From: an uncultured Gemmiger sp.
GTDB lineage: Bacteria; Bacillota; Clostridia; Oscillospirales; Ruminococcaceae
Length of the DNA: 52,821 nt
Direction: 5' to 3'
Assembly (NCBI GenBank): GCA_944386495.1
Contig: CALXBE010000014.1
Coordinates: 1 to 52,821 of the forward strand
Below are positions 1 through 7,876 of the stretch, one piece after another. The translations under genes and the position numbers were made by a program. The notes beneath the pieces are model-generated. The model saw only the letters and a list, made by a program, of their open reading frames with translations, made no database searches and was not told the DNA's origin. Position 1 is the first letter of the stretch. The number at the start of each line of letters is the position of its first letter.

Positions 1-1
1 T

Positions 2-67
2 GACCATTCAATATATGAAGCAGGTACTCAACTGGTAGATATGATTTATTTGCAGAAAAAAATATAA
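2..67 (+). CDS. possible 3' end of a truncated, unidentified gene
   Basis: Frame 2 is open from the window edge to a TAA at 65-67 and would encode 21 C-terminal residues ending LQKKI. The stretch is AT-rich (att, tat, aaa, ata codons), unlike the CTG/CGG/GCC-rich genes that follow, so it may be the end of a transferred or mobile-element gene. Another frame (frame 3) ends at 36-38. The fragment is too short to assign a family, and it may not be coding. Confidence 0.25.
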   Translation, partial: DHSIYEAGTQLVDMIYLQKKI

Positions 68-90
68 ATTCTGATTTGTCGAACAGATAC

Positions 91-215
91 TAAGGGCGCA
101 CTTCTATACAGGGTAATCCCCATATGTGCGCTCGGTGAGACCGAACACCCCGGACACCTGAATGTCCGGGGTGTTTTGCGTCACTATGTTCCGAGCAAGG
201 GACTGCATCCCTTGC
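91..215. other. structured non-coding stretch with stacked hairpins
   Basis: No convincing gene lies between 68 and 402. The sequence folds into consecutive hairpins. GCGCAC (96-101) pairs with GTGCGC (126-131). A perfect 13-bp stem lies at 144-156/163-175 with loop CCTGAA. GCAAGGGA (195-202) pairs with TCCCTTGC (208-215). The word GAACACCCC occurs twice (from about 143 and 294). This could be the border of a mobile element or a pile of terminators from an upstream unit; the sequence alone does not decide. Confidence 0.5.
144..179 (+). terminator. strong hairpin, possible terminator
   Basis: A perfect 13-bp GC-rich stem with a 6-nt loop ends in TTTTG. The T-tract is short, so it may be a structural element instead. 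Confidence 0.45.
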
Positions 216-241
216 GCCTCGAAAGCGGCTATCCACATAAG

Positions 242-283
242 GCAAAAGGCGCGACCACTTTCATCACGCCTTTTGCTTTTGTT
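242..283 (+). terminator. Rho-independent terminator
   Basis: GCAAAAGGCG (242-251) pairs with CGCCTTTTGC (267-276) and is followed by TTTTGTT. It closes a transcription unit entering from the left. Confidence 0.65.
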
Positions 284-298
284 ACTGTCTTACGAACA

Positions 299-326
299 CC
301 CCGCTAAATTCCGGGGGGCTTTTTTC
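299..326 (+). terminator. Rho-independent terminator
   Basis: CCCCG (299-303) pairs with CGGGG (312-316), followed by GGC and a run of seven T. It lies just upstream of the promoter of the next gene and insulates it. Confidence 0.55.
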
Positions 327-339
327 CCTATAAAAGACT

Positions 340-368
340 TTGCATTTACAGAGATGGTGTGATACAAT
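340..368 (+). promoter_or_regulatory. sigma-A promoter of the SGNH hydrolase gene
   Basis: TTGCAT (340-345), a 17-nt spacer, and TACAAT (363-368). The start codon lies about 28 nt past the predicted +1. Confidence 0.7.
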
Positions 369-402
369 GAGGGCAGTATGACATCAGAAGGGGGGAGGAA
401 CT

Positions 403-1410
403 GTGAAGCACTCCGCACCAAAGAAAACAACGAAAATTGCAGGCCAGAAGCGGCTTTTGAAAAGGTTATCCGTGGCTCTGCTTTGCGTGGTGGCGGTTAC
501 TGCCATAACGGCAGGATGGAGGTTTGAACTGATCCCGGTTCCCGGATTCCTGACCGAACAGGAGGCTCAGACAGACAGCGAGACGGCTCCCACCCCTACC
601 CCCGGCCAGGAGCAGGCGGCGGAACCAACTGCTGAACCTACCGCCACTCCCACTCCCGCACCCACTCCCACTCCGGTCACCGTTGATGAAACGGGAGTGG
701 CCCGGATTTTCCCCGACCTGGATAAGGAAGCCTGGAATAAAAGCGAGCGGGTGGAACAGACCCTGGATGCCGGATACCACAATACGGATTTCCGGATGGT
801 CAGTGTGCCGGAAAGCAGCCCCGTGGAGCTGGATTACTTCAATGATGTGGCATTTTTGGGCGACAGCATTACCCAGGGCCTCTACATTTACGACACGGGG
901 CTTCCCAATGCCAAGTTCTTCGCCTACAAAAACAGCGGCCCGGACAGCATTGTAAACCGCTCCACCCTGAAAAATATTACCGGTACTGAAGAGGTGGCTT
1001 TGGACGCCTTGGCGGCCTGCGCCCCTAAGGCGGTCTATGTAATGCTGGGAATGAACTCCCTGCGGGGGAACGGCGACGAGCGGTACTTTACCTACTATTC
1101 CCAGATGCTGGACATGATGCGGGAGGTGCTGGGACCGGATGTCCCCATCTATGTGGAAAGCATGACCCCCACCACCGCCGAAACTGGTGCAGAGAGACCG
1201 GCTCTTTCCAGTGAATATGTGTATAACATCAACTGTCTGCTGGCCACTCTGGCTATGGAAAAGGGATGTTATTTCCTGAATGTCTATGATTATATGCTGG
1301 ACAGCACAGGACATATGGACCCGGCCTACGCTGCCGGAGACGGAATCCACATGAACCCCACCGGCTATGCCCGCTGGGTGGAATGCCTGCGGACCCATGT
1401 GGTCACCTGA
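403..1410 (+). CDS. membrane-anchored SGNH/GDSL-family hydrolase
   Basis: This 335-residue protein starts at GTG, preceded by a GGGGGGAGGA ribosome site. A lysine-rich N-terminus and one membrane segment (about 20-40) are followed by a long Thr/Pro linker of PTPTP repeats (about 55-95), then an extracytoplasmic SGNH esterase domain. Visible catalytic blocks are GDSITQG with the nucleophile Ser155, a GMNS block near 217, and DGIH (Asp313, His316). The family removes acyl or acetyl groups from peptidoglycan, polysaccharides or lipids, but the substrate cannot be read here. The gene has its own promoter and a strong terminator and is monocistronic, convergent with the EamA gene. Family assignment is firm; substrate is unknown. 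Confidence 0.85.
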   Translation: MKHSAPKKTTKIAGQKRLLKRLSVALLCVVAVTAITAGWRFELIPVPGFLTEQEAQTDSETAPTPTPGQEQAAEPTAEPTATPTPAPTPTPVTVDETGVARIFPDLDKEAWNKSERVEQTLDAGYHNTDFRMVSVPESSPVELDYFNDVAFLGDSITQGLYIYDTGLPNAKFFAYKNSGPDSIVNRSTLKNITGTEEVALDALAACAPKAVYVMLGMNSLRGNGDERYFTYYSQMLDMMREVLGPDVPIYVESMTPTTAETGAERPALSSEYVYNINCLLATLAMEKGCYFLNVYDYMLDSTGHMDPAYAAGDGIHMNPTGYARWVECLRTHVVT

Positions 1411-1411
1411 G

Positions 1412-1455
1412 AAAAAATCAAGCGCTGCAAGGATTTTCCTTGCAGCGCTTTCATT
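1412..1455. terminator. bidirectional terminator
   Basis: A perfect 13-bp stem, AGCGCTGCAAGGA (1421-1433) with TCCTTGCAGCGCT (1437-1449). T-rich sequence lies on the + side and an A-run (1412-1417) serves as the T-tract for the reverse strand. It separates the convergent SGNH and EamA genes. Confidence 0.85.
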
Positions 1456-1461
1456 ATGTCT

Positions 1462-2388
1462 TTATTCGGAACTTTCCGCAGCTTTCAAAGGCGGAGAAGC
1501 GGGGCCCTTCCAGGCCAGCAGAAGGCCCATGGCAAGAATCATCCCGAAGGCCACCCAGTCCATGGAAGCCAGGGGAGTGCCCAGCCAGAAGAAGGTGGCC
1601 AAAGCGGCGCTGACCGTCTCCACACAGGCAAACATGCTTGCCTTTACTCCGCCGATCCAGCAGACACTTTGCAGGTAGAGAGTGTAGGGGATGGCAGTGC
1701 CCAGAACAATAATGTAAATCACCCCTGCCAGGGCACCGGAATCCAGGGTAACAGGGGTTTCCCAGACCCGGGCGGTCACGCCCAGAATCAGCCCGCCCAG
1801 AAGCATGGCGCTGCCGATTACAGGGATGCTGCCGTATTCCTCAATGAGGCTTCCGGGCAGGAGGGTGTAAAGCATAAGGGCCACGGCACTGATAAGCCCC
1901 CAGAACAGTCCCTGGGGAGTAAGGGCCAGGTTTCCCGGGTCCCCGTGGGTGGCCAGCAGGAACACCCCGCCAATGGCAAGGACCAGGGCAATCTCCTCCC
2001 GCAGCCGGGGAAGCCGCCGCTCCTGGCAGCAGGCCACAATGAGGATAAGGGCCTGTCCCAGATATTGCAGGGCAGTGCCGGTGGCCGAGTTGCTGTACCG
2101 GATGGCGGTGAAGTAGGTGTATTGGCAGAACATCAGCCCGGCCACCGCAAAGGTGACGAGCCGGATGACTTTCCTGGGGCGGGAAAACAGTCCGGCCAGC
2201 TGGGGCCGGTATTTGGCAACTGCCAGGGTGAGCAGGAGTACTCCCGCAAAAATCATCCGGATGGCGGTAAGCCAGGTGGTGTCCACCCCTTTCTGGGCAA
2301 AAAGATACTGCCCTATGGTGCCGGAAAGCCCCCAGAAACAGGCGGCGGTCAGAGCCATAATGATACCGATAAACTGACGGGATTTCAT
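1462..2388 (-). CDS. EamA/DMT-family drug-metabolite transporter
   Basis: This integral membrane protein has about ten hydrophobic segments in two EamA repeats; the first opens with the FWGLSGTIGQY region typical of these carriers. I chose ATG at 2388 (308 residues) over the upstream GTG at 2400. Only the ATG has a well-spaced Shine-Dalgarno (GAGAGGTGA, 8 nt), which overlaps the stop of the preceding dehydrogenase gene and suggests translational coupling. Family members export amino acids, nucleotide-sugar-like metabolites or drugs. As the last gene of an aminopeptidase/2-hydroxyacid dehydrogenase operon, amino-acid or hydroxy-acid efflux is a reasonable guess but unproven. Confidence 0.85.
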   Translation of the reverse strand: MKSRQFIGIIMALTAACFWGLSGTIGQYLFAQKGVDTTWLTAIRMIFAGVLLLTLAVAKYRPQLAGLFSRPRKVIRLVTFAVAGLMFCQYTYFTAIRYSNSATGTALQYLGQALILIVACCQERRLPRLREEIALVLAIGGVFLLATHGDPGNLALTPQGLFWGLISAVALMLYTLLPGSLIEEYGSIPVIGSAMLLGGLILGVTARVWETPVTLDSGALAGVIYIIVLGTAIPYTLYLQSVCWIGGVKASMFACVETVSAALATFFWLGTPLASMDWVAFGMILAMGLLLAWKGPASPPLKAAESSE

Positions 2389-2403
2389 GGAAACTGTCAC
2401 CTC

Positions 2404-3396
2404 TCAGAGATCGGCCTTCAGCTCATGGGGGTCTTCCTGCCCCGAAGCCATCAGGTAAAGACTGCGGAAGTTCCCCTCCACCATGCTCCGGACATTCAGG
2501 TCGGTGTAGAAGGCAGTGTGAGGGGTGAGGACCACATTGGGGAAGGACCGAAGGATGGCCATCTGGCGGTTGCAGATCACATCTCCGCTCCGGTTGTAGT
2601 AATAAAGGCCGTTCTCCTCCTCCAGTACATCCAGCCCGGCGGCTCCCACCTTCCCGGATTCCAAGGCATCAATGAGGGCGGAGGTGTCCACCAGGGCACC
2701 CCGGGCGGTATTCACCAGAATCACCCCGTCCCGGCACTTGGCGAAAGCCTCCCGGTCCAGAATGTGGGTGGTCTGGGGGGTGACGGGGCAGTGGAGGGTA
2801 ATGATTTCACTCTGGGCCAGCAGCTCGTCCAGAGAGACATACCGGCATTTCCCTTCCAGCTTGGGATTGGGATAGGGGTCGTAGGCAAGAATGGGGCAGC
2901 CGAAGCCCTGGAGATGTTCAATGACACAGCTGCCAATGCTGCCGGTGCCGATGACACCTACGGTGGTCCCGGGCAGCTCCCGGCCCATTTTCCCTTTCAG
3001 GCTGTAATCCTGTACCTCGCTCCGTTTGAGCTGGTGACCCAGCTGCCGCAGGGACATGAGAATGAGCATAATGGCAAAGTCGGCCACTCCGCTGGGAGGG
3101 TAGCTGAGATTGCTTACCCGAAGTCCCAGGGCATGGGCCCGGGCCAGGTCCACATGGTTGTACCCGATGGAATGACAGCAGAGGTATTTCACACCCTGGG
3201 CGGCAAAGGCTTCCACCATGAGAGCGCTCATGTCGCAGGGGGTAAAGCTGATTCCGTCTGCCCCGGCTGCCAGATGGGCGTTCTCCAGGGAGGGGTATTC
3301 GGTGGTATAGTCAAATTCAATGCCGTATTTTTGGGAACATTCACGGGCAATTTCAAGCTCGTCAAACTCCCGCATGCAATAGAAAAACAGTTTCAT
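2404..3396 (-). CDS. D-2-hydroxyacid dehydrogenase (D-lactate dehydrogenase/VanH-like)
   Basis: A cytoplasmic NAD-dependent enzyme of 330 residues that interconverts 2-oxoacids and D-2-hydroxyacids. It shows the Rossmann motif GVIGTGSIGSCVIE and the family's catalytic triad, Arg232 (NTARGALVD), Glu261 and His293 (LTPHTA). The 29- and 61-residue spacings from Arg to Glu and from Arg to His match those I recall for Lactobacillus D-lactate dehydrogenase. The SIGYNHVD and VADFAIMLILM regions also resemble VanH, but no D-Ala-D-Lac ligase or VanX is nearby. ATG 3396 is preferred over ATG 3402 because AAAGGTGA abuts the latter. It sits between the aminopeptidase (12-nt gap) and the EamA gene. Confidence 0.88.
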   Translation of the reverse strand: MKLFFYCMREFDELEIARECSQKYGIEFDYTTEYPSLENAHLAAGADGISFTPCDMSALMVEAFAAQGVKYLCCHSIGYNHVDLARAHALGLRVSNLSYPPSGVADFAIMLILMSLRQLGHQLKRSEVQDYSLKGKMGRELPGTTVGVIGTGSIGSCVIEHLQGFGCPILAYDPYPNPKLEGKCRYVSLDELLAQSEIITLHCPVTPQTTHILDREAFAKCRDGVILVNTARGALVDTSALIDALESGKVGAAGLDVLEEENGLYYYNRSGDVICNRQMAILRSFPNVVLTPHTAFYTDLNVRSMVEGNFRSLYLMASGQEDPHELKADL

Positions 3397-3408
3397 TTCC
3401 ATTCACCT

Positions 3409-5184
3409 TTATCCTTGGATGGGCTGAGTCTTTTTCTCCAGGAATTCCCGCTCCCGGGAATTCAGATAGGGGGCAAGGGTCTGCCGGACCCAGCCATGAT
3501 ATTGATTGATCCATTCCTTCTCTTCCCGGGTGAGCAGCTCCGTTTTCACGGGGGCCAGGTCGTAGGGGCAGCAGGTGAGGGGCTCAAAGCCCAGGAACCG
3601 GCCATATTGGTTGACCGCTTTCTCCACACAGACCAGCTCGTTCTCGATTCGAATCCCCAGCCAGTCAGTCTCATAAACGCCCGGCTCGTCGGTGACTACC
3701 ATGCCGGGACGGAATACCACCTCATTTTTGGGGGAGAGCCGCTGGGGGCCTTCGTGGACACTTCCCACAAAAGCTACCCCGTGACCGGTGCCGCACCGGT
3801 AGTTGATCAGGTGGGCCCAGAGGGGACCCCGGGCAAAGGTGTCCAGGGCAAAGCCGGTGCAGTAGTCCAGGAAAACCGCCCGGGCCATGGCAATATGGCT
3901 TTGAAGGACCCAGGTATAGAAGTCCCGTTCCTGGTCGCTGACCGGACCCATCTGGTAGGTCCGGGTAATATCGGTGGTGCCGTTCCGGTACTGGCCACCG
4001 CAGTCCACCAGCAAAAATCCTTTGGGCTGGATGGCGTTGTGGTCCTGGGCGGTGGCCTGGTAATGCATCATGGCTCCGTTGGGACCGTAGGCGGCAATGG
4101 TGTGGAAGCTGTCCATAAGATACCCGGGCCGGGCAGCCCGGCGGGCGGCCACCATCCCGTCAATGTCATACTCGGTCAGGGGCTGGCCGGAGGCCATCTT
4201 CTCCTCCAGATCTATCCAGAACTGAACCATGGCCACTCCGTCCTGGATGTGGCAGTCCCGCAGGCTTTCCAGTTCTTTCTCCGTTTTCACTGCCTTGAGC
4301 AGGGGAATGGGGCTTTCCTTTACCACCGGGGTAAGGGACGGGTTTTCCTGAATCACCTTTACAATGTCGTAATTCAGGGTGTCCGGGTCGGCTAGCACCG
4401 AAAGGGGCTGGGCACATTCCTTCAGCCAGGAGGAGAGCCCCAGGTAGGGGAAGAACTTCACTCCGGCTTCCTCCAACTGAGTGCGGGCAGCGGGGTCCAG
4501 GCGGCTGTCCTCCATAAAGAGGAGGCAGCTCTGGGGCAGCACCAGCCCGAAAGCGGCGGCGTAGGGGGTGCAGGCCACATCGGCAGCCCGAAGATTCAAA
4601 AGCCAGGCCAGCTCGTCCAAAGCGCCTACCACCAGGGCCTGGGCCCCGGACTCCTTCAGTTTTTCCCGGACCAGGGCCAGCCGCTGGGCGGGGGACTGAC
4701 CGGTGACGGATTCAGGGAGCAGCCAGGCAGGGGTGGAGGGCAGGGAAGGCCGGTTCTCCCAGAGGGGAGCGGCAATATCCCGGCTGACCAGGGTGATGCC
4801 CTTTTTCTCGAACCCGCGGGCAGTGGAGCAGGGGGTGGAAAATCCGTCAAAGCCGCAGACCTGCCCCTCTTTCAGCCGGGCAGCCAGCCAGTCCTCCCGG
4901 GTGGGTACCCCGGGATTTCCCATCTTCATCACCTGGATGGAGGTGCCGGCGGTCTCCTTGTCCGCCTGGACAAAAAAACGCCCGTCCACCCAGAGGGCAG
5001 TCTCTTCCCGGGTCAGCACCAGGGTGGCATTCTCCCCGGTAAAGCCGGAGAACCAGGCCACCGTTTTCCAGGCATCAGGAAGGTATTCCCCGCAGTGGGG
5101 GTCAGAGCAGGTAATAAAATAACCGTCCAAGCCGGCGGCTTCCATAGCCCGGCGGAGGGCGGAAAGTCTTTTTTCCACAGTCAT
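3409..5184 (-). CDS. M24B Xaa-Pro aminopeptidase (aminopeptidase P-like)
   Basis: A 591-residue metallopeptidase that releases N-terminal residues before proline. Two creatinase-like N-terminal domains precede a C-terminal pita-bread domain. The dinuclear-metal ligands are visible: Asp in LLVDCGGQY and in TTDITRTY, His in GTGHGVAF, Glu in TDEPGVYE and in RIENELVC. This is the long three-domain form (~590-600 residues) found in Clostridia and eukaryotes. ATG 5184 is preferred over ATG 5190 because AGGAAG lies 6 nt from the former and abuts the latter. It is the first gene of the reverse operon and has a good promoter. Confidence 0.9.
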   Translation of the reverse strand: MTVEKRLSALRRAMEAAGLDGYFITCSDPHCGEYLPDAWKTVAWFSGFTGENATLVLTREETALWVDGRFFVQADKETAGTSIQVMKMGNPGVPTREDWLAARLKEGQVCGFDGFSTPCSTARGFEKKGITLVSRDIAAPLWENRPSLPSTPAWLLPESVTGQSPAQRLALVREKLKESGAQALVVGALDELAWLLNLRAADVACTPYAAAFGLVLPQSCLLFMEDSRLDPAARTQLEEAGVKFFPYLGLSSWLKECAQPLSVLADPDTLNYDIVKVIQENPSLTPVVKESPIPLLKAVKTEKELESLRDCHIQDGVAMVQFWIDLEEKMASGQPLTEYDIDGMVAARRAARPGYLMDSFHTIAAYGPNGAMMHYQATAQDHNAIQPKGFLLVDCGGQYRNGTTDITRTYQMGPVSDQERDFYTWVLQSHIAMARAVFLDYCTGFALDTFARGPLWAHLINYRCGTGHGVAFVGSVHEGPQRLSPKNEVVFRPGMVVTDEPGVYETDWLGIRIENELVCVEKAVNQYGRFLGFEPLTCCPYDLAPVKTELLTREEKEWINQYHGWVRQTLAPYLNSREREFLEKKTQPIQG

Positions 5185-5216
5185 AACCATCTTCCTTGTG
5201 TTCTGTATTTTTATTC

Positions 5217-5244
5217 ATTGTAGCACAACTGAGACAGGGTTCAA
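5217..5244 (-). promoter_or_regulatory. promoter of the aminopeptidase operon
   Basis: On the reverse strand TTGAAC (5239-5244), a 16-nt spacer, and TACAAT (5217-5222). It is divergent from the CobW promoter. Confidence 0.7.
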
Positions 5245-5285
5245 GATGGCGGGGTGGAAAAAATTATTTTGGGACTTGACAAACT

Positions 5286-5294
5286 TGGTATAAT
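5286..5294 (+). promoter_or_regulatory. extended -10 promoter of the CobW cluster
   Basis: TGGTATAAT (5286-5294) fits the TGnTATAAT extended -10. A perfect TTGACA at 5276-5281 is only 7 nt away and therefore cannot serve it as a normal -35. I saw no convincing Zur palindrome between 5295 and 5346. Confidence 0.5.
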
Positions 5295-5355
5295 ATAAGA
5301 ATAAGAAGAATTTTTACTTTTCTATAAAGTGTAATAGAACAGGAGCATGGATTTT

Positions 5356-6513
5356 ATGACTAAAATCAACATTTTCTCCGGCTTTTTGGGAGCCGGTAAA
5401 ACTACCCTGATCAAGCGCCTTATTTCCGAGGCCTTTGCCGGGGAGAAGCTGGTCCTTATTGAAAACGAGTTCGGTGAGATCGGGGTGGACGGCGCCTTTT
5501 TGCAGGAGGCCGGCATTCAGGTCACCGAGATGAACTCCGGCTGCATCTGCTGCAGCCTGGTAGGCGACTTCCGGAAAGCCCTCCATCAGGTGGTGGAGCA
5601 GTATCATCCCGACCGTATCCTCATTGAGCCCTCCGGCGTGGGCAAGCTCAGCGATGTGACCCGGGCTGTGGAGAGCGTGGCTCAGGATGACCCCGAAGTC
5701 TCCCTCAACGCTTTCGTCACTGTGGCCGATGTGAACAAGGTCAAGCTGTATATGAAGAACTTTGGCGAATTCTACAACGACCAGGTAGAGCACGCCAGCG
5801 CCATCTTCCTCAGCCGTACCGGCACCGCTGCCCCTGAAAAGATTCAGAAGGCCGTGGAACTGCTCCGGGAGAAGAATCCCAAGGCTACCATCATTACCAC
5901 CGACTGGTCTCAGCTCACCGGTCAGCAGCTCCGCAGTGCCATGAAGACCCAGGAGGACTTTGTGGCTGAGCTGCTGGAACAGGCCCGGGCTGCCAGCCTG
6001 GCCCACGAGGCAGAGCATGAGCATGAACATCATCACCATGACGGTGAGTGCTGCCACCACGACCACGATCATGACCATCACCATGAGGGCGAGTGCTGCC
6101 ATCACGACCATGAGCATGAGCATCACCATGAGGGCGAGTGCTGCCACCACGACCACGATCATGACCATCACCACGAGGAGGGCCATGTACACCACTATGA
6201 CGAGAATGGGGTGTGCAGCTGCGGCCATCATCACCATCATGCGGACGAAGTCTTCACCAGCTGGGGCCAGGAGACTGCCCGCAGCTACACCAAGGCCGAG
6301 CTGGAGTTTGCCCTGAAGGCCCTGGACGAGGGCCAGGTGGGAACCATTCTCCGGGCCAAGGGCGTGGTAGCCGGTGACGGCACCTGGTATGAGTTTGACT
6401 ATGTGCCGGGCGAGTACGAGATCCGTACCCGTTCCGCTGATGTGACCGGACGGCTCTGTGTGATCGGCAGCCAGCTGGACAAACAAGCTGCCGCCGCACT
6501 GTTCGGACTGTAA
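5356..6513 (+). CDS. CobW/COG0523 GTPase with His/Cys-rich metal-binding insert
   Basis: A G3E-family GTPase of 385 residues, predicted to act as a metallochaperone for zinc or another transition metal in the cytoplasm. It shows Walker A GFLGAGKT (9-16), the metal-site motif CICC (63-66), EPSGVG and TVADVNK switch regions, and a CobW C-terminal domain (about 298-385). Between them (about 217-296) lies a very His/Asp/Glu-rich insert with three 15-residue repeats, each carrying GECC, plus CSCGHHHHH. This is a likely metal store or sensor. ATG 5356 is chosen over ATG 5347, which sits 1 nt after AGGAG. It is followed after 27 nt by a second GTPase-like gene. Confidence 0.9.
   Translation: MTKINIFSGFLGAGKTTLIKRLISEAFAGEKLVLIENEFGEIGVDGAFLQEAGIQVTEMNSGCICCSLVGDFRKALHQVVEQYHPDRILIEPSGVGKLSDVTRAVESVAQDDPEVSLNAFVTVADVNKVKLYMKNFGEFYNDQVEHASAIFLSRTGTAAPEKIQKAVELLREKNPKATIITTDWSQLTGQQLRSAMKTQEDFVAELLEQARAASLAHEAEHEHEHHHHDGECCHHDHDHDHHHEGECCHHDHEHEHHHEGECCHHDHDHDHHHEEGHVHHYDENGVCSCGHHHHHADEVFTSWGQETARSYTKAELEFALKALDEGQVGTILRAKGVVAGDGTWYEFDYVPGEYEIRTRSADVTGRLCVIGSQLDKQAAAALFGL
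6037..6171 (+). repeat. three tandem 45-bp repeats inside the CobW gene
   Basis: Units at 6037-6081, 6082-6126 and 6127-6171 are nearly identical and in frame. Each encodes a 15-residue block of the pattern H-D/E-G-E-C-C-H-H-D-H followed by more His with Asp or Glu. Exact 45-bp periodicity suggests slippage-type expansion, so copy number may vary among strains. Confidence 0.9.
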
Positions 6514-6540
6514 TTTGTTGACACAGAGGGATTGAAATCA

Positions 6541-7521
6541 ATGGCAAAAAAGACCATTCCTGTCTACCTGTTCGTAGGCTTTTTGGAAAGCGGAAAAACC
6601 AAATTTATCCAGGAGACCATGGAGGACCCCCAGTTTGACAGCGGGGACAAGACCCTGCTGCTGGTCTGCGAGGAAGGGGAGGAAGAGTATGACCCCGATG
6701 CCTTCGGCTTTGGGGGAGTGACCGTAAAATACCTTACCGACCGCTCCCAGCTCAACCGGGCCACCCTGGAACAGATGGAGAAGGAGAGCGGCTGCGGCCG
6801 GGTAGTGCTGGAATACAACGGTGTCTGGACCCTGCAGGAGCTGGGCGAGGCCATGCCTCCCCGGTGGCTGGTCTACCAGTGCATTGCCACTGCGGACGGA
6901 ACCACCATCAAGACCTACGCCGGTGACAACGCCATGCGGAGCCTGCTGCTGGATAAAATCTCCCGCAGTGAGCTGCTGGTCATCAACCGGGCAGAGGCCG
7001 TGGACAACCAGGAGGATCACCAGATGATCCATAAGCTGGTCCGGATGGCCAGCCGCCGGTGTGATATTGCCTATGAGTATGCTGGCGGTCAGGTGGCCTA
7101 CGATGACATCCCCGACCCGCTGCCCTTCGATATTGATGCTCCTGTCATTGAGATTCCCGACGACTGCTATGGAATCTGGTATATGGACTGGATGGACGAC
7201 CCCGCCAAGTATGACGGGAAGACCGTCCGGTTCCTGGCCCAGGTCTGCCACAGCGACAAGGTAGGGAAGGACGCGTTTGTCCCCGGCCGGTTCGCCATGA
7301 CCTGCTGTGCGGACGACATTCAGTTTATTGGATTCCCCTGCCGGATGGAGGGTGCAAGAAAGCTCCGCCAGCGGGATTGGATCAAGGTAACTGCCCGGTG
7401 TAATGTAAAATTCCACCCGGTTTACCAGGGCCAGCTGGAGGACAGCAAAGGCCCCGTCCTTACAGCGCTGGAGGTGGTCCCGGCTCCGGCACCTGCGGAG
7501 GATGTAGTACCCGTGTCCTGA
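6541..7521 (+). CDS. CobW-like GTPase fused to a TIGR03943/YcgQ-like domain
   Basis: 326 residues. The N-terminal half is a divergent P-loop GTPase: Walker A GFLESGKT (13-20), LLVCEEGEEEYD, VINRAE as the NKxD equivalent. It lacks the CxCC metal motif of its neighbour. From about residue 210 it carries a beta-rich domain with CHSDKVGKDAFVPGRFAMTC, Cys255-Cys256 and ADDIQFIGFPC. This matches my recollection of the C-terminal part of YcgQ/TIGR03943 proteins, which normally accompany YcgR permeases and CobW in zinc-responsive loci. ATG 6541 is preferred over TTG 6532 by Shine-Dalgarno spacing. The role is probably metal delivery or membrane-transporter partnering, which is an inference. Confidence 0.75.
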   Translation: MAKKTIPVYLFVGFLESGKTKFIQETMEDPQFDSGDKTLLLVCEEGEEEYDPDAFGFGGVTVKYLTDRSQLNRATLEQMEKESGCGRVVLEYNGVWTLQELGEAMPPRWLVYQCIATADGTTIKTYAGDNAMRSLLLDKISRSELLVINRAEAVDNQEDHQMIHKLVRMASRRCDIAYEYAGGQVAYDDIPDPLPFDIDAPVIEIPDDCYGIWYMDWMDDPAKYDGKTVRFLAQVCHSDKVGKDAFVPGRFAMTCCADDIQFIGFPCRMEGARKLRQRDWIKVTARCNVKFHPVYQGQLEDSKGPVLTALEVVPAPAPAEDVVPVS

Positions 7522-7549
7522 AATCTTACCAAAGAAAGGAAAGATCCCT

Positions 7550-7864
7550 ATGAAGATGATCCACAGATTGTTGGCCGTTGGAGTAGGCATGGCAGCGGCC
7601 TTCACCGCTTACCGGCTGATCAAGGTGAACCAGCCGGAGGAGGACGAAGAAACAGAAATCTTTATGCCTCAGGAAAATGCAAAGGAGCTGGAGGAAGAGC
7701 GGGCTCAGGGCAGAGTCTGGTCAGATTCTCCTTCTCCCAACCCTAACCCGGTCACCCTGGGAAGCCAGGAAGCACCCCGGGACGAGGATGGAAAATTTGA
7801 TCCCACCCGCATTGCCTCTCCCGAGGACTTTGGGGACTGGGACGATCTGGGCTGCCAGGGATAA
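7550..7864 (+). CDS. small acidic single-pass membrane protein, function unknown
   Basis: 104 residues: one N-terminal hydrophobic helix (about 5-23), then an acidic, Pro/Glu/Asp-rich tail with no recognisable domain. A good Shine-Dalgarno (AAAGGA) precedes the ATG. It lies 28 nt after the GTPase-fusion gene and before a terminator, so it belongs to the metal-GTPase transcript. I recognise no family. A membrane anchor or adaptor for the two GTPases is conceivable but unsupported beyond position. Confidence 0.7.
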   Translation: MKMIHRLLAVGVGMAAAFTAYRLIKVNQPEEDEETEIFMPQENAKELEEERAQGRVWSDSPSPNPNPVTLGSQEAPRDEDGKFDPTRIASPEDFGDWDDLGCQG

Positions 7865-7876
7865 GGCAGAAACAGC

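Noticed and set aside
2404-3396. Vancomycin-resistance vanH gene
   Set aside because: Only a dehydrogenase resembling VanH; no D-Ala-D-Lac ligase, VanX or two-component system is nearby.
1456-4395. Long + strand open frame opposite EamA, dehydrogenase and aminopeptidase genes
   Set aside because: It crosses three convincing reverse genes, shows Gly/His/Gln-rich antisense composition and has no start signals.
5276-5346. Zur or other metal-regulator box before the CobW cluster
   Set aside because: Expected from the gene content, but no palindrome of the Zur type is present; only AT-rich sequence is seen.
5314-6486. Long reverse open frame opposite the CobW gene with Met/Val-rich hydrophobic repeats
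   Set aside because: It is the antisense of the His-rich repeats; it has no ribosome site or promoter, and the + strand protein has clear conserved motifs.
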